Shown one piece after another: positions 1 to 11,299 of a stretch of DNA of 64,000 nucleotides. The notes beneath the pieces are model-generated. The model searched no databases. It was not told the origin of the DNA and saw only the letters and a list, made by a program, of their open reading frames with translations. The DNA lies in assembly GCA_963921425.1 (NCBI GenBank), contig OY992832.1:16714835-16778834 (forward strand), given 5' to 3'. The position numbers and the translations under genes are program-made. Each line of letters opens with the position of its first letter. Positions within the stretch are counted from its first letter, which is position 1. The stretch is from Dryas octopetala (lineage: Eukaryota; Streptophyta; Magnoliopsida; Rosales; Rosaceae).

Positions 1-130
1 TACCATGCTCAAATATGAGCCCTTGACACTATGTCTTTCAAAGGCTCAGATTGAACCTGGTACCAGCCTTGCAGGGAAGCAAGGCAGAGGATCCAGGTCC
101 GATGAAGATATACAGTCGACATGTCTATAT
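1..130. other. Possible end of a gene lying left of the window
   Basis: The first ~125 bases are richer in G and C than the AT-rich DNA that follows, and a plus-strand reading frame is open from position 5 to 214. I recognise no domain. It may be a terminal exon or UTR of a gene that begins outside the window, or chance. Low confidence. Confidence 0.15.
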
Positions 131-214
131 TTTTTATTATGTGATGAGCAAAATAGACACCAAGTTTTTCATGCTCCTCATATTATGTTTTCAGTATTGA
201 TATTGCACTTATAA

Positions 215-2197
215 TAAAACTCGAAACAACATTATTTCAACCATAAATACAAAATTAATATAAAAAATAAGTATACTATTTTGATTTGCTTGAATGTTTT
301 TCTAACCTCAAATGTGGAGGAACTAGGAGGTTCACTTTGCTTTGAGTTTGCAGTTTGTTGATTGGTAAATTAACTAGTTTTTTTTTTTTGGTCTGAGGTA
401 AATAAGCTAGTTATATATCCAATCCCACTTTCCCACCCTACATCTTAATTATCTCAATGAACATGATTCCAAAATTTCAAAAAAAATGAAACTAGATAAA
501 AATATATTATTTCAGTTATTTTCTTTAGCAAAGATCATGGCCTTATAGTTCGAAATTTGTTTCAGCATTACCTCTGTTTTGTTGAATAATTTTTCATATT
601 TTTTAAACAGAATGTATTGAAATTTCCTCCAAAGTCTGAGCCTCTGACCAAAACTTTAGAATATTGAACATGCAAAAACTCTTGAACAATTTATTTTTAT
701 CACATTTTTTCTACCCAAAATCTCATAACAACTTGGTTGATTGATTCAGGGTTGTCGGCTAAGGAAATATTTTTCCCTTTGATTTTTCCTCCCTCTTCTT
801 TCCAAAAAAATCTCAGCCATCATTATTTGGAAATGCAGACACCACTCAACATCAAATTCCAATAATGGCAAAAAAAAACAAAACTTGCCCCTTTGTTTTT
901 TCACTCACCTACTTCCATTCAAGCCCTCCAAGATTGATGTAACCAAACACAACACTTTCTCCATCTGTTGCAAATTCTAGACCGCAAGTTCATTGCAAGT
1001 CCGTATTGATCTGCATGTAAACGACAACACTCTGAGTTGAATGATTGACAACTAGAAGCAAAAAAAAAATCTCATTGAAAAAGACTGACCACCTGGGGCC
1101 TTGTTGTAAGGCACTTTAGGCATGAAGCTGAAAATACATGCCAAGTAAGTTTTATTTTAGTACATGTTGATGCTGATTTCCAATGTTTCTTTTACACGCA
1201 TTAATTTTGGACGATGGAAGAGAAATTGCAATTAAAGGGTATTTATTGACGGCTCTGGTGCAAGTGCAAGGTGTTACTAGTTGGGTCTGTCTGGCTGATA
1301 ATAACAGTATGCTTTGTATGCATTAAGTTAAAGGGTGTCTTTATTTGACCCTGGACCCAAGAGCTGTACTTGCACAGGCATGAGTTTTTGGTGATGCCTC
1401 ACATAGATGAAATCCGCGTTGATGTGGTATTGCCAATTCATACAAATTGTAATATGCATACAAGAATTAAGAATAAGTTTTATGATTTAGATAGTTAATG
1501 ATTATATATGTCTTATAATTTATGTGAATTGGTGATACTATGAATGTCATGCGGTGTTACAAGTAGACACAATAATTTTTCGAAAGAAATGAGAGGACCT
1601 TCGCTTTCGGTTCGCTTTTATGTTAGGTGGGAATGTGGGATACATGGCATATATACTTGCTTGATTCATGCTATCTAACGTTCACAACAGTGTATAATTG
1701 GCTGGCCAGGCCATAATGTTAAGAGTTTTGGATTGAAATTTTTTTGTTAATTAGTTAGCTATGAATTAATGAGACAATCAAGCCATCAAATGATCAGGAA
1801 GTACCCTTGACCATTGGTTATGATCTGGTATGGTGAAGACTTGCCATTGACTGTTTAAAGAAAATGTGCATGTGCCAAGTGTTTTTGCAATTGTATAATT
1901 GGCCTATATGCCTCTCTTATAGATTAAAATATTTGAATGATGTTTCTCAAAATAGCCAGTATCCATTTGTGAATATCAGCCAAAGCGATATACCACTTGA
2001 CTAATAAGCAAAGCTAGTAGTTAGTTGAACTTGTACAACACATCATTGCACAACCAGCAGGTTCAAAAGGAAGGCATATCAAAGCAAGAAGCTAAAGTCT
2101 AGAGTACAAATTAAAAACTTAACAAGGGCTCAAACAAAAACAACTGCACAGCTTTCCGACCCTTTGGGGAGATCTGATAACGGTTTTTTAACATCCA
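215..2197. other. Intergenic, no gene seen
   Basis: AT-rich DNA with poly-A and poly-T runs. No reading frame resembles a known protein and no RNA gene is recognisable. It covers the 3' flank of the F-box pseudogene, which runs on the minus strand. Confidence 0.5.
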
Positions 2198-3725
2198 TTA
2201 TATTCTCAGGCCCCCCCCTCTAAAATTTTCCAAGCATATAACCATCTTCTTCAAGACCATTGCATTCTTTAGCAAAACCTTCAATGCATAAAGCTCTTCC
2301 TCGTTTCCATAAACTTCATAGGCTCTAATCTTTCTAAGGCATGACAAGAAACATGGAGGCAGTGGTTCCAACACCCCATCATCTTCTGCAAGATCCAAGG
2401 ACAGGCCCTAAACCATCAAAATTCAGCGATTTTAACAACATTACAGAAAACACAATACAAGAGAAAACATTGTAGTGTTTGTGAAGTACCTCAGGAAATG
2501 ACAGAGTTTGAAGACAAGGACAGTTTTGGAACATCCTCAATAGTGCTTTTTTACCAATATCTGGCCCTGATTCTAATACAAAAGTTGTTAGATCGTTGAA
2601 CAAGGGCATCTGGGCAAGGAGTTCTGACGCCTCAGTTAGTCAGTTAGAACCACCTAAGAACAGGGTGAAGCCAATCATCAAGACTAAGTGATTTTAGACA
2701 AGCTATTTGTGGCATAGGATGTGAATGCAACAAACGCAATATATTGATAGATCAAATTAACAATTGTAATCAAATAAAAGGGAAGCAAACATACCTCAAA
2801 GGGAAAAGAACAGATAGTCAGGTGCTTCACGTTAGAGATCCCTCCAAGAAGCTTATACGACCGGTAAGCAGTACGTTGCAAACTCTCAGCAGAATAAAAA
2901 TGAATCTCAACCTCATTTAGTGAGGATGAGTTATAAAAGCAATAGTCATTTTGAAACCCACCCATGTAATAAAAATATGTGAGACAACTCCAAATACCAT
3001 AATCTGACAACCATCTGAACCTCTGGAAATTTGCAAATCGCTTTCATATATGGTCAATCTCAAGAGCTTGGGAGCACAAATACTCAAAAACTTGAGATTC
3101 ACCCAGTTGCACTCTTTGAGAGATAATTCCTCCAGGACTGGGCAACCGGAAAACAGCTGCTGGGTTAAGTAGTCATCAGAAAACACCACAGACTTAAGAG
3201 TCAAGATCCTTAGACTTGACAAACAAATAGTAGAAGGAACCTTGAAAATATAGGGAAATACTAGATCTAAGACCTTCAGTGTTTCGGAAGTAAATAAGGA
3301 ATGCGGTCACAAAAATGGTTCCTTGACACCAAGCAGGCTCATATAAAGCTCTTCAACATTGTGCCTTACTATGGCAGAGATCCACGCATTAACACGATCT
3401 GCATCACCTAGCACTGGAAACACAAGATCAAATATTTTTATATCAGCAGGGCCACGAAAAGAAGTGCTCTTTCCACAACATTCACCAAGAGAGGTCTCTT
3501 AGCATGCAGCCGTTGACTAAATTCAAGATTGGGAATTGATGTCCATAGGTATTCCCATCTTTTGGACAGTATGCTTGTTCTGATAGCATCTTTTATTGGA
3601 AGCAAGGAGAGAATTTTTTCAATAACCACCGCAGGTATGTTTAAACTTTTGCTGCCTCCTTCCATCTCTTCTCCTCCATCCAACTTCTGCCTTTTGGGTT
3701 CTGGTATTAGAGAACTTACATCCAT
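2198..3725 (-). pseudogene. F-box/LRR (FBD-type) protein pseudogene
   Basis: Read from 3725 downwards, this begins with a normal F-box: the motif IEKILSLLPIKDAIRTSILS, then KRWEYLW, within residues ~30-75. It continues into leucine-rich repeats (LRILTLKSV, CPVLEELSLKEC, APKLLRLTI) and an FBD-like tail. Intact relatives are SCF ubiquitin-ligase substrate adaptors. Several lesions are visible. A one-base frameshift near 3455-3460 breaks the frame after the F-box (ERALLF). An in-frame TGA lies at 3307-3309, between EPFL and PHSLF. A second frameshift lies near 2985, where the FYYMGGFQND frame takes over. A further in-frame TGA lies just before TEASELLAQMP (~2627). The splice sites still look sound (for example donor ~2795 after SFPFE and the junction SFPE/GLSLDL). 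The final exon ends at a TAA at 2198. With four lesions a functional protein is unlikely, although the truncated F-box part could still be translated. Confidence 0.85.
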
Positions 3726-5629
3726 AGTTCAGATAGTTTCCCTACTGTACCAAACAATCTGTCAGCAAACATAACTTGAAAACCTAATATTCAGCTAAAG
3801 AAATGAATTGCAACAAAGGGCCTACAACTTCTGACAATTTTATTACTCTTTAACAATGAATCACAGAAATATAGCCATCCAAAACTTATTTCTCAAAACA
3901 GGAACAATTAAATAGAGCATTACAATTCCAGTAATACTAATGCCCACCTTTTGGAATTTTGTTCATATGGAAGTGCAATATTTTTCTCAAAACCTCCAAG
4001 AGCCACAGTATAGCACATTTTAAAATCTTGGTGTTTGAAAATTTTAACCTTTGCTTCCAATCAAGTCATTCCAGATTAAATTTGATCTTTAAAATTGGAG
4101 GGACACATTTCAACCATGAACAAAAGCTTCATGAAAAGATACACAATTCATAAATATAGGCTTTAGAGATGGACATGCATGTTCATTGATTACATTTTCA
4201 TCAGCAACTATATCAAAATTGTTCAAATATTACCAGTGAAATTAGTTAAACACAGATAACCAAGTGAAAAGAATAACTTACATGGCCTGAAATCTTAGAA
4301 TATAGCACTATGGTACTCAGTGATACCAATCTTATTTTTCACGGTGATCACACAAACAGCAAATATGCAATCATAGTTTTTTAAATTTTTCTTGCCTTGG
4401 TAAATATTAGGGCAAGTTGATGATCATGAGTATAATCAACTTATGGGGTTCATGATCAAACACTAAAACAAAACCGCACTAACATGAAAATGCATCACTC
4501 AGCACATCACATGAGAGTGAGAACTTCTGCATATTTATACACTTGTGAAGCATGATTGACCTTTCCACAAAATTCATGAACACTTTTCTTTTATTCCTGT
4601 CCAATGCCTCTCCCATAATTTCAACAGAATGTGCTTAAATAATGCAAACCCACATTTTAAGCCAACTCCACAAACCCTCAAGACAACCCTAATTCCAGAA
4701 AATTGTGCCAGTGCCCATCTCTGGGCTGAGGCTGACAGGAACTTCCATATGCTTTTACTCAATCAAAAAAAGTAATGCCTTCAAACCATTATATCTTATA
4801 AAGTTATCTTCTTGAAAAGTAACACCAGGTCCTCAAAATGCCTAAGTAAAGGTAAAAACTTCTTCATGAAAAAAAAAGAAAGAAAGGTAAGATTATCTTA
4901 CTACAAACATCATGGTAAGTGGTACCCATCAAATTTAGAAGTGAAAAAATAAAAACCAAAACTTTCTTTGACAGAGATAAGAGAGCCATTGACCATATAT
5001 TCAGCATCAGAAATCAGAAATGCACGAAGGAAAGGAAGAAACAAACACGAAAAGGGATCAGACGTCACCTTGCATAACCCCTACTCGTAGTCTCAGTAGT
5101 CTGCTTGGTTAATTGGCTTTGCAAGTAGAAGTGTAAGCAATCCACCCTCCAAAATTCTCTTATGTAGTCCGTGTTTGGAGGATGCTTGCGCGGGTAAATG
5201 GGTCAAAGCAGTACGACTACAACAAAAGTAATTGGGCTGGGTTAAGCCAAAAATTTTAGCCCCTAATACGGTTCGACACCATACAAATTAACAATAAGAT
5301 TCCGTTTAATTTACGAAATTAAAAATCAATTTTTATGTATTTTTCAGAGAAAAGGGAATGTAAGATTTTTATTTTTATATTTAGTAATACTAGGAAAGTA
5401 AACCAGTAATTAACTTTTTATTTTCATTCCCATATTTATTTGTGCAAGAATATGAAATAAAAATTGTTCAGCTTTCTAATTGTACACTCATCTATTATAT
5501 ATATAATGCGAAAAGTTTTTTTGGATAAAATTGGTATTATTAAATATTAAAATGGCTATAATTGTCTAGAAAAAGTGTAACAAATGGTTTCCCAAAAGAA
5601 AATAAAACAAATCTAAGCTAACGAGAAAT

Positions 5630-5812
5630 TATTCTGTATAATCGATATATTGACACGTGGTATAACCAGTCTATGTGTTATAATATGAGTGGATGTTATT
5701 AATATTATACCTTACTAATATAAACACATCGTCTAATAATACCCTTACACATTGGATTGATTATACCACGTGGCGGTATATTGATTATACCCTATAATTT
5801 TTCCAAGCTAAA
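5630..5812. mobile_element. Short MITE-like inverted repeat
   Basis: The two ends are imperfect inverted copies: the left carries GACACGTGGTATAACCAGTC and the right reads the complement through ATACCACGTGGCGGTATA. Total length is ~180 bp with no coding capacity. A related half-element lies near 17,297-17,375. Superfamily not determined. Confidence 0.5.
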
Positions 5813-6644
5813 AGGAGGGATTCATTTTCCCCCCTTTATGTACATCAGATTCCTTTGGGCCAAGAAACTATCTCATGCCTGCAGTTACCAAATATGAGAA
5901 TGAAATTATTTTCTCATTCTCAACTCTTTTAAAACTTGAACCAAATGGGCCCTAAGAGTATAAAAAATTCAAACTAGACACGGTTGATTTAATATTAGTT
6001 CTCTATTTTACAAAAAGCTTTTGAATTAGAAAATTTAATTTAAAAAAAAAAGATATTTATATTTAAGAACATGAGATAAGTTTCTAATTTAAAAAAAAAA
6101 AAAAAAAAAAAAGAGAAGGATTTGTGAGCATAGTCCGTTTATGGCACAACAAAGATGGATCAATTTGGTTACCGGTTTGAAACGTTAATACCGATGGTTA
6201 GAACTAAAACTACGATCATTATTAATTAATGGAATTGAATTTTATACTTTTAGTACACGTAATTTTGTATTTGTAGAATATTGGATTTAATTGTTATTAG
6301 GAGTTTTTCAATTCAAATTAAATCTTGGACGAAATGGGCCTCAAGCCCATCAAACTAATCAAACCGATAGTTTGGATATGGTTGGTGAAACCTGCATTGA
6401 ACCCACTAGCTAGTTTGGTTATCAGTTTGAACTTTGAACCTATCAGTTCAGCTAACCAAACCTATACCATCCTTAATTTAAGCCAATACGAGCACAACAA
6501 AATTATGTATTAGGTCAACATAAACACGATACGATTATTATTGGGCTAGCACAAACAAAACATAAAGTATGAATGAGACCAACTTAAATGGGCATGCATG
6601 CAACATGGTTGGTTTGGCAGTTGTATACTTAAACATGTCAATAT

Positions 6645-7029
6645 TTAGGCAAAATTTCACTTTTGGTATTTGTAGTTTGCGCAAAGTTTCACTTTGTCCA
6701 TATGTACTTTCAATTGTTCTAATTTTGGTTATATAATTTACAAATCGTTTCAACTCATGGACATGTTAACATTTATGTCCATTAAATTGTTAAATCTGTT
6801 CTTCAATTGTTAATTATTTGTAAAATACATGACCAAAATAACAATGGTTGTAAAATATAGGATCAAAATCACAATGGATTTGAAGACTTATTAACTTAAT
6901 AGACGAAAATACTAACACATCTTTAAATTGCAATGACTTGTAAATTATAAAACCAAAATCAAACCAATTGAAAATATAAGGATGAAAGTGAAATTTGGGC
7001 TAGCTGTATGGATCAAAAGTGAAACAACA
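6645..7029. mobile_element. MITE-like inverted repeat (~380 bp)
   Basis: The left arm (AAAATTTCACTTTTGGTA...) is matched in inverse orientation by the right arm (...GGATCAAAAGTGAAAC). The arms diverge but can be followed to a centre near 6845. It is non-coding, and no target duplication could be read with confidence. Confidence 0.5.
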
Positions 7030-7407
7030 AAACATTTTGGTATAACATTGTGTACCTCTAATAGAGGTGATACCTACTTATATTGGTGGTCCCACCTCTT
7101 ATTTGAGAGGTGATACGCAATATGGTATCAAAATTTGGTCTTCATGGGCATTACGTGAAATTTGGACCTATATTAATCACAATATGATTGTGTTTTTTGT
7201 CAAAGCAAAAAAAAGAAAAACACATGGTAATTGGTAGACGACGTGTCGGTTTATTTAATAAATAGTAAAAAACACGTCGTTTAAGTAGAAATGTAGAATA
7301 AAGAGAGAATTAAAGAGGAAGGGGAAGGACGCCAAGACCACGAGTCACGAGGAAAGTAGCCGAGTCCGGAATCGGAACACACCGTATTCTTCTTCTTCTA
7401 TGGTGGT

Positions 7408-7490
7408 GGGAACAAACCCTAATGCAATCCTCACCCTCCCGCGGTGGGACAAAACCCAGACAATCCTAACCCAAACCCTAACCCTAAAAA
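7408..7490 (+). promoter_or_regulatory. Telo-box cluster in the PCFS4 leader/promoter
   Basis: AAACCCTAA-type telo-boxes occur near 7413 and again in a run at ~7474-7487, just upstream of the ATG at 7521. Such boxes are common near transcription starts of plant housekeeping and growth genes. A role here is inferred from position only. Confidence 0.45.
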
Positions 7491-7520
7491 CTCACTATTG
7501 TTCTTCTCTTCCAATCTCCA

Positions 7521-10500
7521 ATGGCCTCGGAAAGGCTCATACTTTCCCGAGAAAACCCTAGAACGCTCGCTTTCCCACACAACGAGCGCTTAATCGCCGC
7601 CACAGCCACAACCTCGACGGCGAGGGCCATGCCCAATGACCTGGCTCAGAGGCCTGCGCCGCCGACTCCGCTGGACCGCTTCAGGGCTCTGCTGAAGCAG
7701 CGGGACGACGACCTTAGGATTTCGCCGGAGGACGACGTGTCGCCGCCCAGCACCGAGGAGATTGTGCAGCTCTACGAGATGGTCTTGGCGGAGCTCATCT
7801 TCAACTCCAAGCCCATCATCACCGATCTCACCATCATCGCCGGCGAGCAGAGAGACCACGGAAAGGGCATCGCCAACGCCATCTGCGCCCGGATTCTCGA
7901 GGTCTGTTTCGGTATCTGCGGGTTGCTTGCTTCTACCTCTTATTTTGATTATTGGGGCGGAGCTTGCTGAATGAATTTGTATGAATTAGGAACTTTGGAG
8001 ATTGAACTCGTGTAATTGTTTGGGTTCTAGGAATTGTAAATAGCTATCCTTACAAGTTCTGCTGCAATCGGAAAAAAGTGTTCTTCTAATTGCCACCAGG
8101 CGACCCGAGTTGATCTTTTTCTCTGTTTGGTTTCGTAGAAATTTAAACTTTAGATTCTCGATGTTGCTCAATTGGGAATAACAACTTCGAAAGTTGTAAT
8201 CTTTTTTTTTTTTTTTTTTTTTCTTCCTTTCTCTCCCTCTTGTCCCTATGAGTATTATGAACAGAATCGCCCGCAAAACATGAGTTACGGGGAAGCTTGG
8301 TTTTGAGAAACAATTTACGAGTGAAATTTCCCAATGTTGATAGTTAATACTCTAATTAACCACCTTAGTAAGAACTAGGATCGAATTTTTATGATGCAGC
8401 TTTAGTCCGATTGTAGTTTCTCTATTGAATGTTGAACATTCAACTGCAGTTGAATTGGAATATCTGTGTCAAGCCACAAAAGAAGTCTCGCTGCTGTTTA
8501 TGGTAGTCAATTTTGAAGATTCCCTTAATTGTTTAATACTTGTCTATTGCAGGTCCCTGTTGAGCAAAAACTGCCTTCACTATATCTTTTAGACAGTATT
8601 GTCAAGAATATTGGCCGGGAATATGTCAAGTACTTCTCTTCGCGTCTACCTGAGGTGATCTAATCTAACTGCAGAATGTGATGTATTTTTGTTTCCCCGA
8701 TTTTCTAAGTATGCTTTAGTAGTTCTCTATGAATCACATTACTCTAGTTTCACATGATTTTATATTTGCATAGGTCTTTTGCGAGGCATACAGGCAAGTA
8801 CCCGCTAACCAATATCCCTCCATGCGCCACCTCTTTGGAACTTGGTCAGCAGTGTTTCCACCTGCTGTCCTTAGCAGGATTGAAGCACAACTGCAATTTT
8901 CCCCACAAGTAAACCAACAATCATCCGGATTACCTCCTTTGAGGGCCTCTGAATCTCCTCGACCGACTCATGGCATCCATGTCAATCCAAAATATTTGCG
9001 TCAGTTGGAAAACTCAAATGTAGATAGTGTAAGCTTTCCTTTGAAATCCCTCAGTTGATCTGAATATACATGGGCTAGACTGCAGCCTGCATTTAGTGTA
9101 GTAGTGGAAAATTTATTTATATTTCTGTTGGTTAAAGTTTTTTGGTTGGGGGTTCTAGAATCCAGACTATTTGATCATTTCTTTAGCTTTACCACCATTG
9201 ATCTAATTAAATTTTTTCTTCTCATTTTGCACAGAGTTTCTAAATAATAGTGACTAGAATACTTCCTTTAAAAAACAATATTTCTGTTAAAGCATTGCTT
9301 TGTTCACTGGTCCTTAGACTGGAAAACCTGTTAGTGCTATATATATATCGCTTTCTGTCACCAAATTTTTGTACCTAAACGGTAGACAACAGTGACATTT
9401 CAAATCTGTAATTTGTTTGTCATCCTGCTGAATATGCAGCATGTAATAGGAGCTTCAACTTAAATTTTATATGTTCAGAAACCCGCCATTATGTTTGACA
9501 AGTATGATTCTGATCATGCAGTGGTTCTATCTTTGCAGGTTGGATCCCAAAGATTGAGCTCAACAGGAAGTGGTAGTCATACACCTTTTTCCCTTGGGTC
9601 CAATCAGTTGCACTCATCTTCAACTGCCAGACTTGCGAGATCATCATCACCTTCAAATATTGGGATTGATAGGTCTCTACCATCTGCAGTTGATGAATAT
9701 GAAGTAGAAAATTCTCCTAAAAGGTTTGTCGAAAGGGCATCTTCATCTAATTCTGTGTTTGATTATAGACTTGGTGGAGCAGTTGGTAGAGATGAGGAGG
9801 CGACTGAATGGCGAAGAAAACACTATCTTGATGGTAGTAAGAATCGGTTTGACACTTCTTCTGCATATAATAATCTCAGTAATGGACTTGAACATCAAAG
9901 ACCAAGAGCTCTAATTGATGCATATGGAAAAGACAGTGGGGATAGAAGCTCAAATGATATGCCTCTGCAGGTTGGGCGGCTGGGCCTGAATGGACTTGAC
10001 CATAAGGCTACTCCAATGCCATGGCAGAATACCGAAGAGGAAGAGTTTGATTGGGAAGATATGAGCCCAACTTTAGCAGATCACAGTAGGAGTAATGATT
10101 TCATGCCTTCAACTGTACCACCTTCTAGAAGCTACAGGGCAAGGCCTAGCCTTGGAGCACTGAATGCAAGCCCCTTGGAGTCGGATATTAGGAGTACTTG
10201 GTCTAGTCAGGCACATCTACCATCATCCGAACAGTCCTCTGTTATAGCTGAAGCTCCAATTCCCCCACTTGGTGTATGTTCTTCCTACTTGTTTTTTAAT
10301 CATTTTTCGTTTAGTTAAGATGAACGTCAAATGATATTAATGTTTGCAAAAGTGTTTTTCATTTAGTTATTTGGATCACAATTTTTCATAATTGCTTCCC
10401 TGATATTATAGGCTATTCCTGCCTTTCCTTAAGGCTCTGAACCTTTTTTTCCCACTTAATTTGATTCTTCCACTTTATTTATTAGGGCCTGCAAAAATTA

Positions 10501-11222
10501 TTTTCTAGCTACTGTGCCTTGCATTTTGGGGCCTTTGTGTGCCATTAGTAGTTTGGGTTTAATACTCTCAGTGTCCAGATGCCTTTCTTTGATTCTTCTG
10601 TGCATCTGTGACTACTTTGAAGTTTATACCACAAGGTCCACAACTAGGTGCACTTACCCTTCCTAACCTTGAGAACCTTTCTTTGAAAATCCCAACCCTT
10701 TACTCAACTGATCAGAAACTGTAGCATCAGAAGATCTAAAAAACAGTCTTTTTTTCTCTCAGGCCATAATTACCTAGCTTTTCTTGCCTAAATTATCCCA
10801 AACTGATGCTATTTTTGGTTCTCCAATGATCAGTAAAACATGGTAAAGTACTGTCATATGTTTCCTGACTGTTGCCCTCAATAATTGGTACTTTCGCTCT
10901 CAAGTTTTGATGCAGGAGCATCTATTAGGGTTTCCAAGATTTAGGTTTTTTAGTAACCTTCTAATTTCTGTTTCCTAGTTTGATTAGGAGTCTAGTTTCC
11001 TGCTTTTATTAGATCTTTTAGTAATTATGCTCCCTTATTTGTTTAGATTTGCCTTTATTGTTTTCCTAGTCAGTTGAGGAATATGTTTTCCTATATAAAC
11101 TTAAGCATTAGGTTGTAAAAGGCAGTTTATGCATTACTTTTTTCAGAGAATTCTGATTTAGAGTTTCTCTTGGGTTTCCAAACCCTAGAACTCATCTATC
11201 TACGTTCCTTACTTGATCTTAT

Positions 11223-11299
<77 letters not shown>

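Larger units (their letters stand above)
3726..7520. other. Intergenic with two inverted-repeat elements
   Basis: No coding region is recognised. This is the shared upstream region of the minus-strand F-box pseudogene and the plus-strand PCFS4 gene, which are divergent. It holds inverted-repeat elements (listed separately), poly-A tracts near 6080, and the GC-richer leader of the PCFS4 gene from ~7320. Confidence 0.5.
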
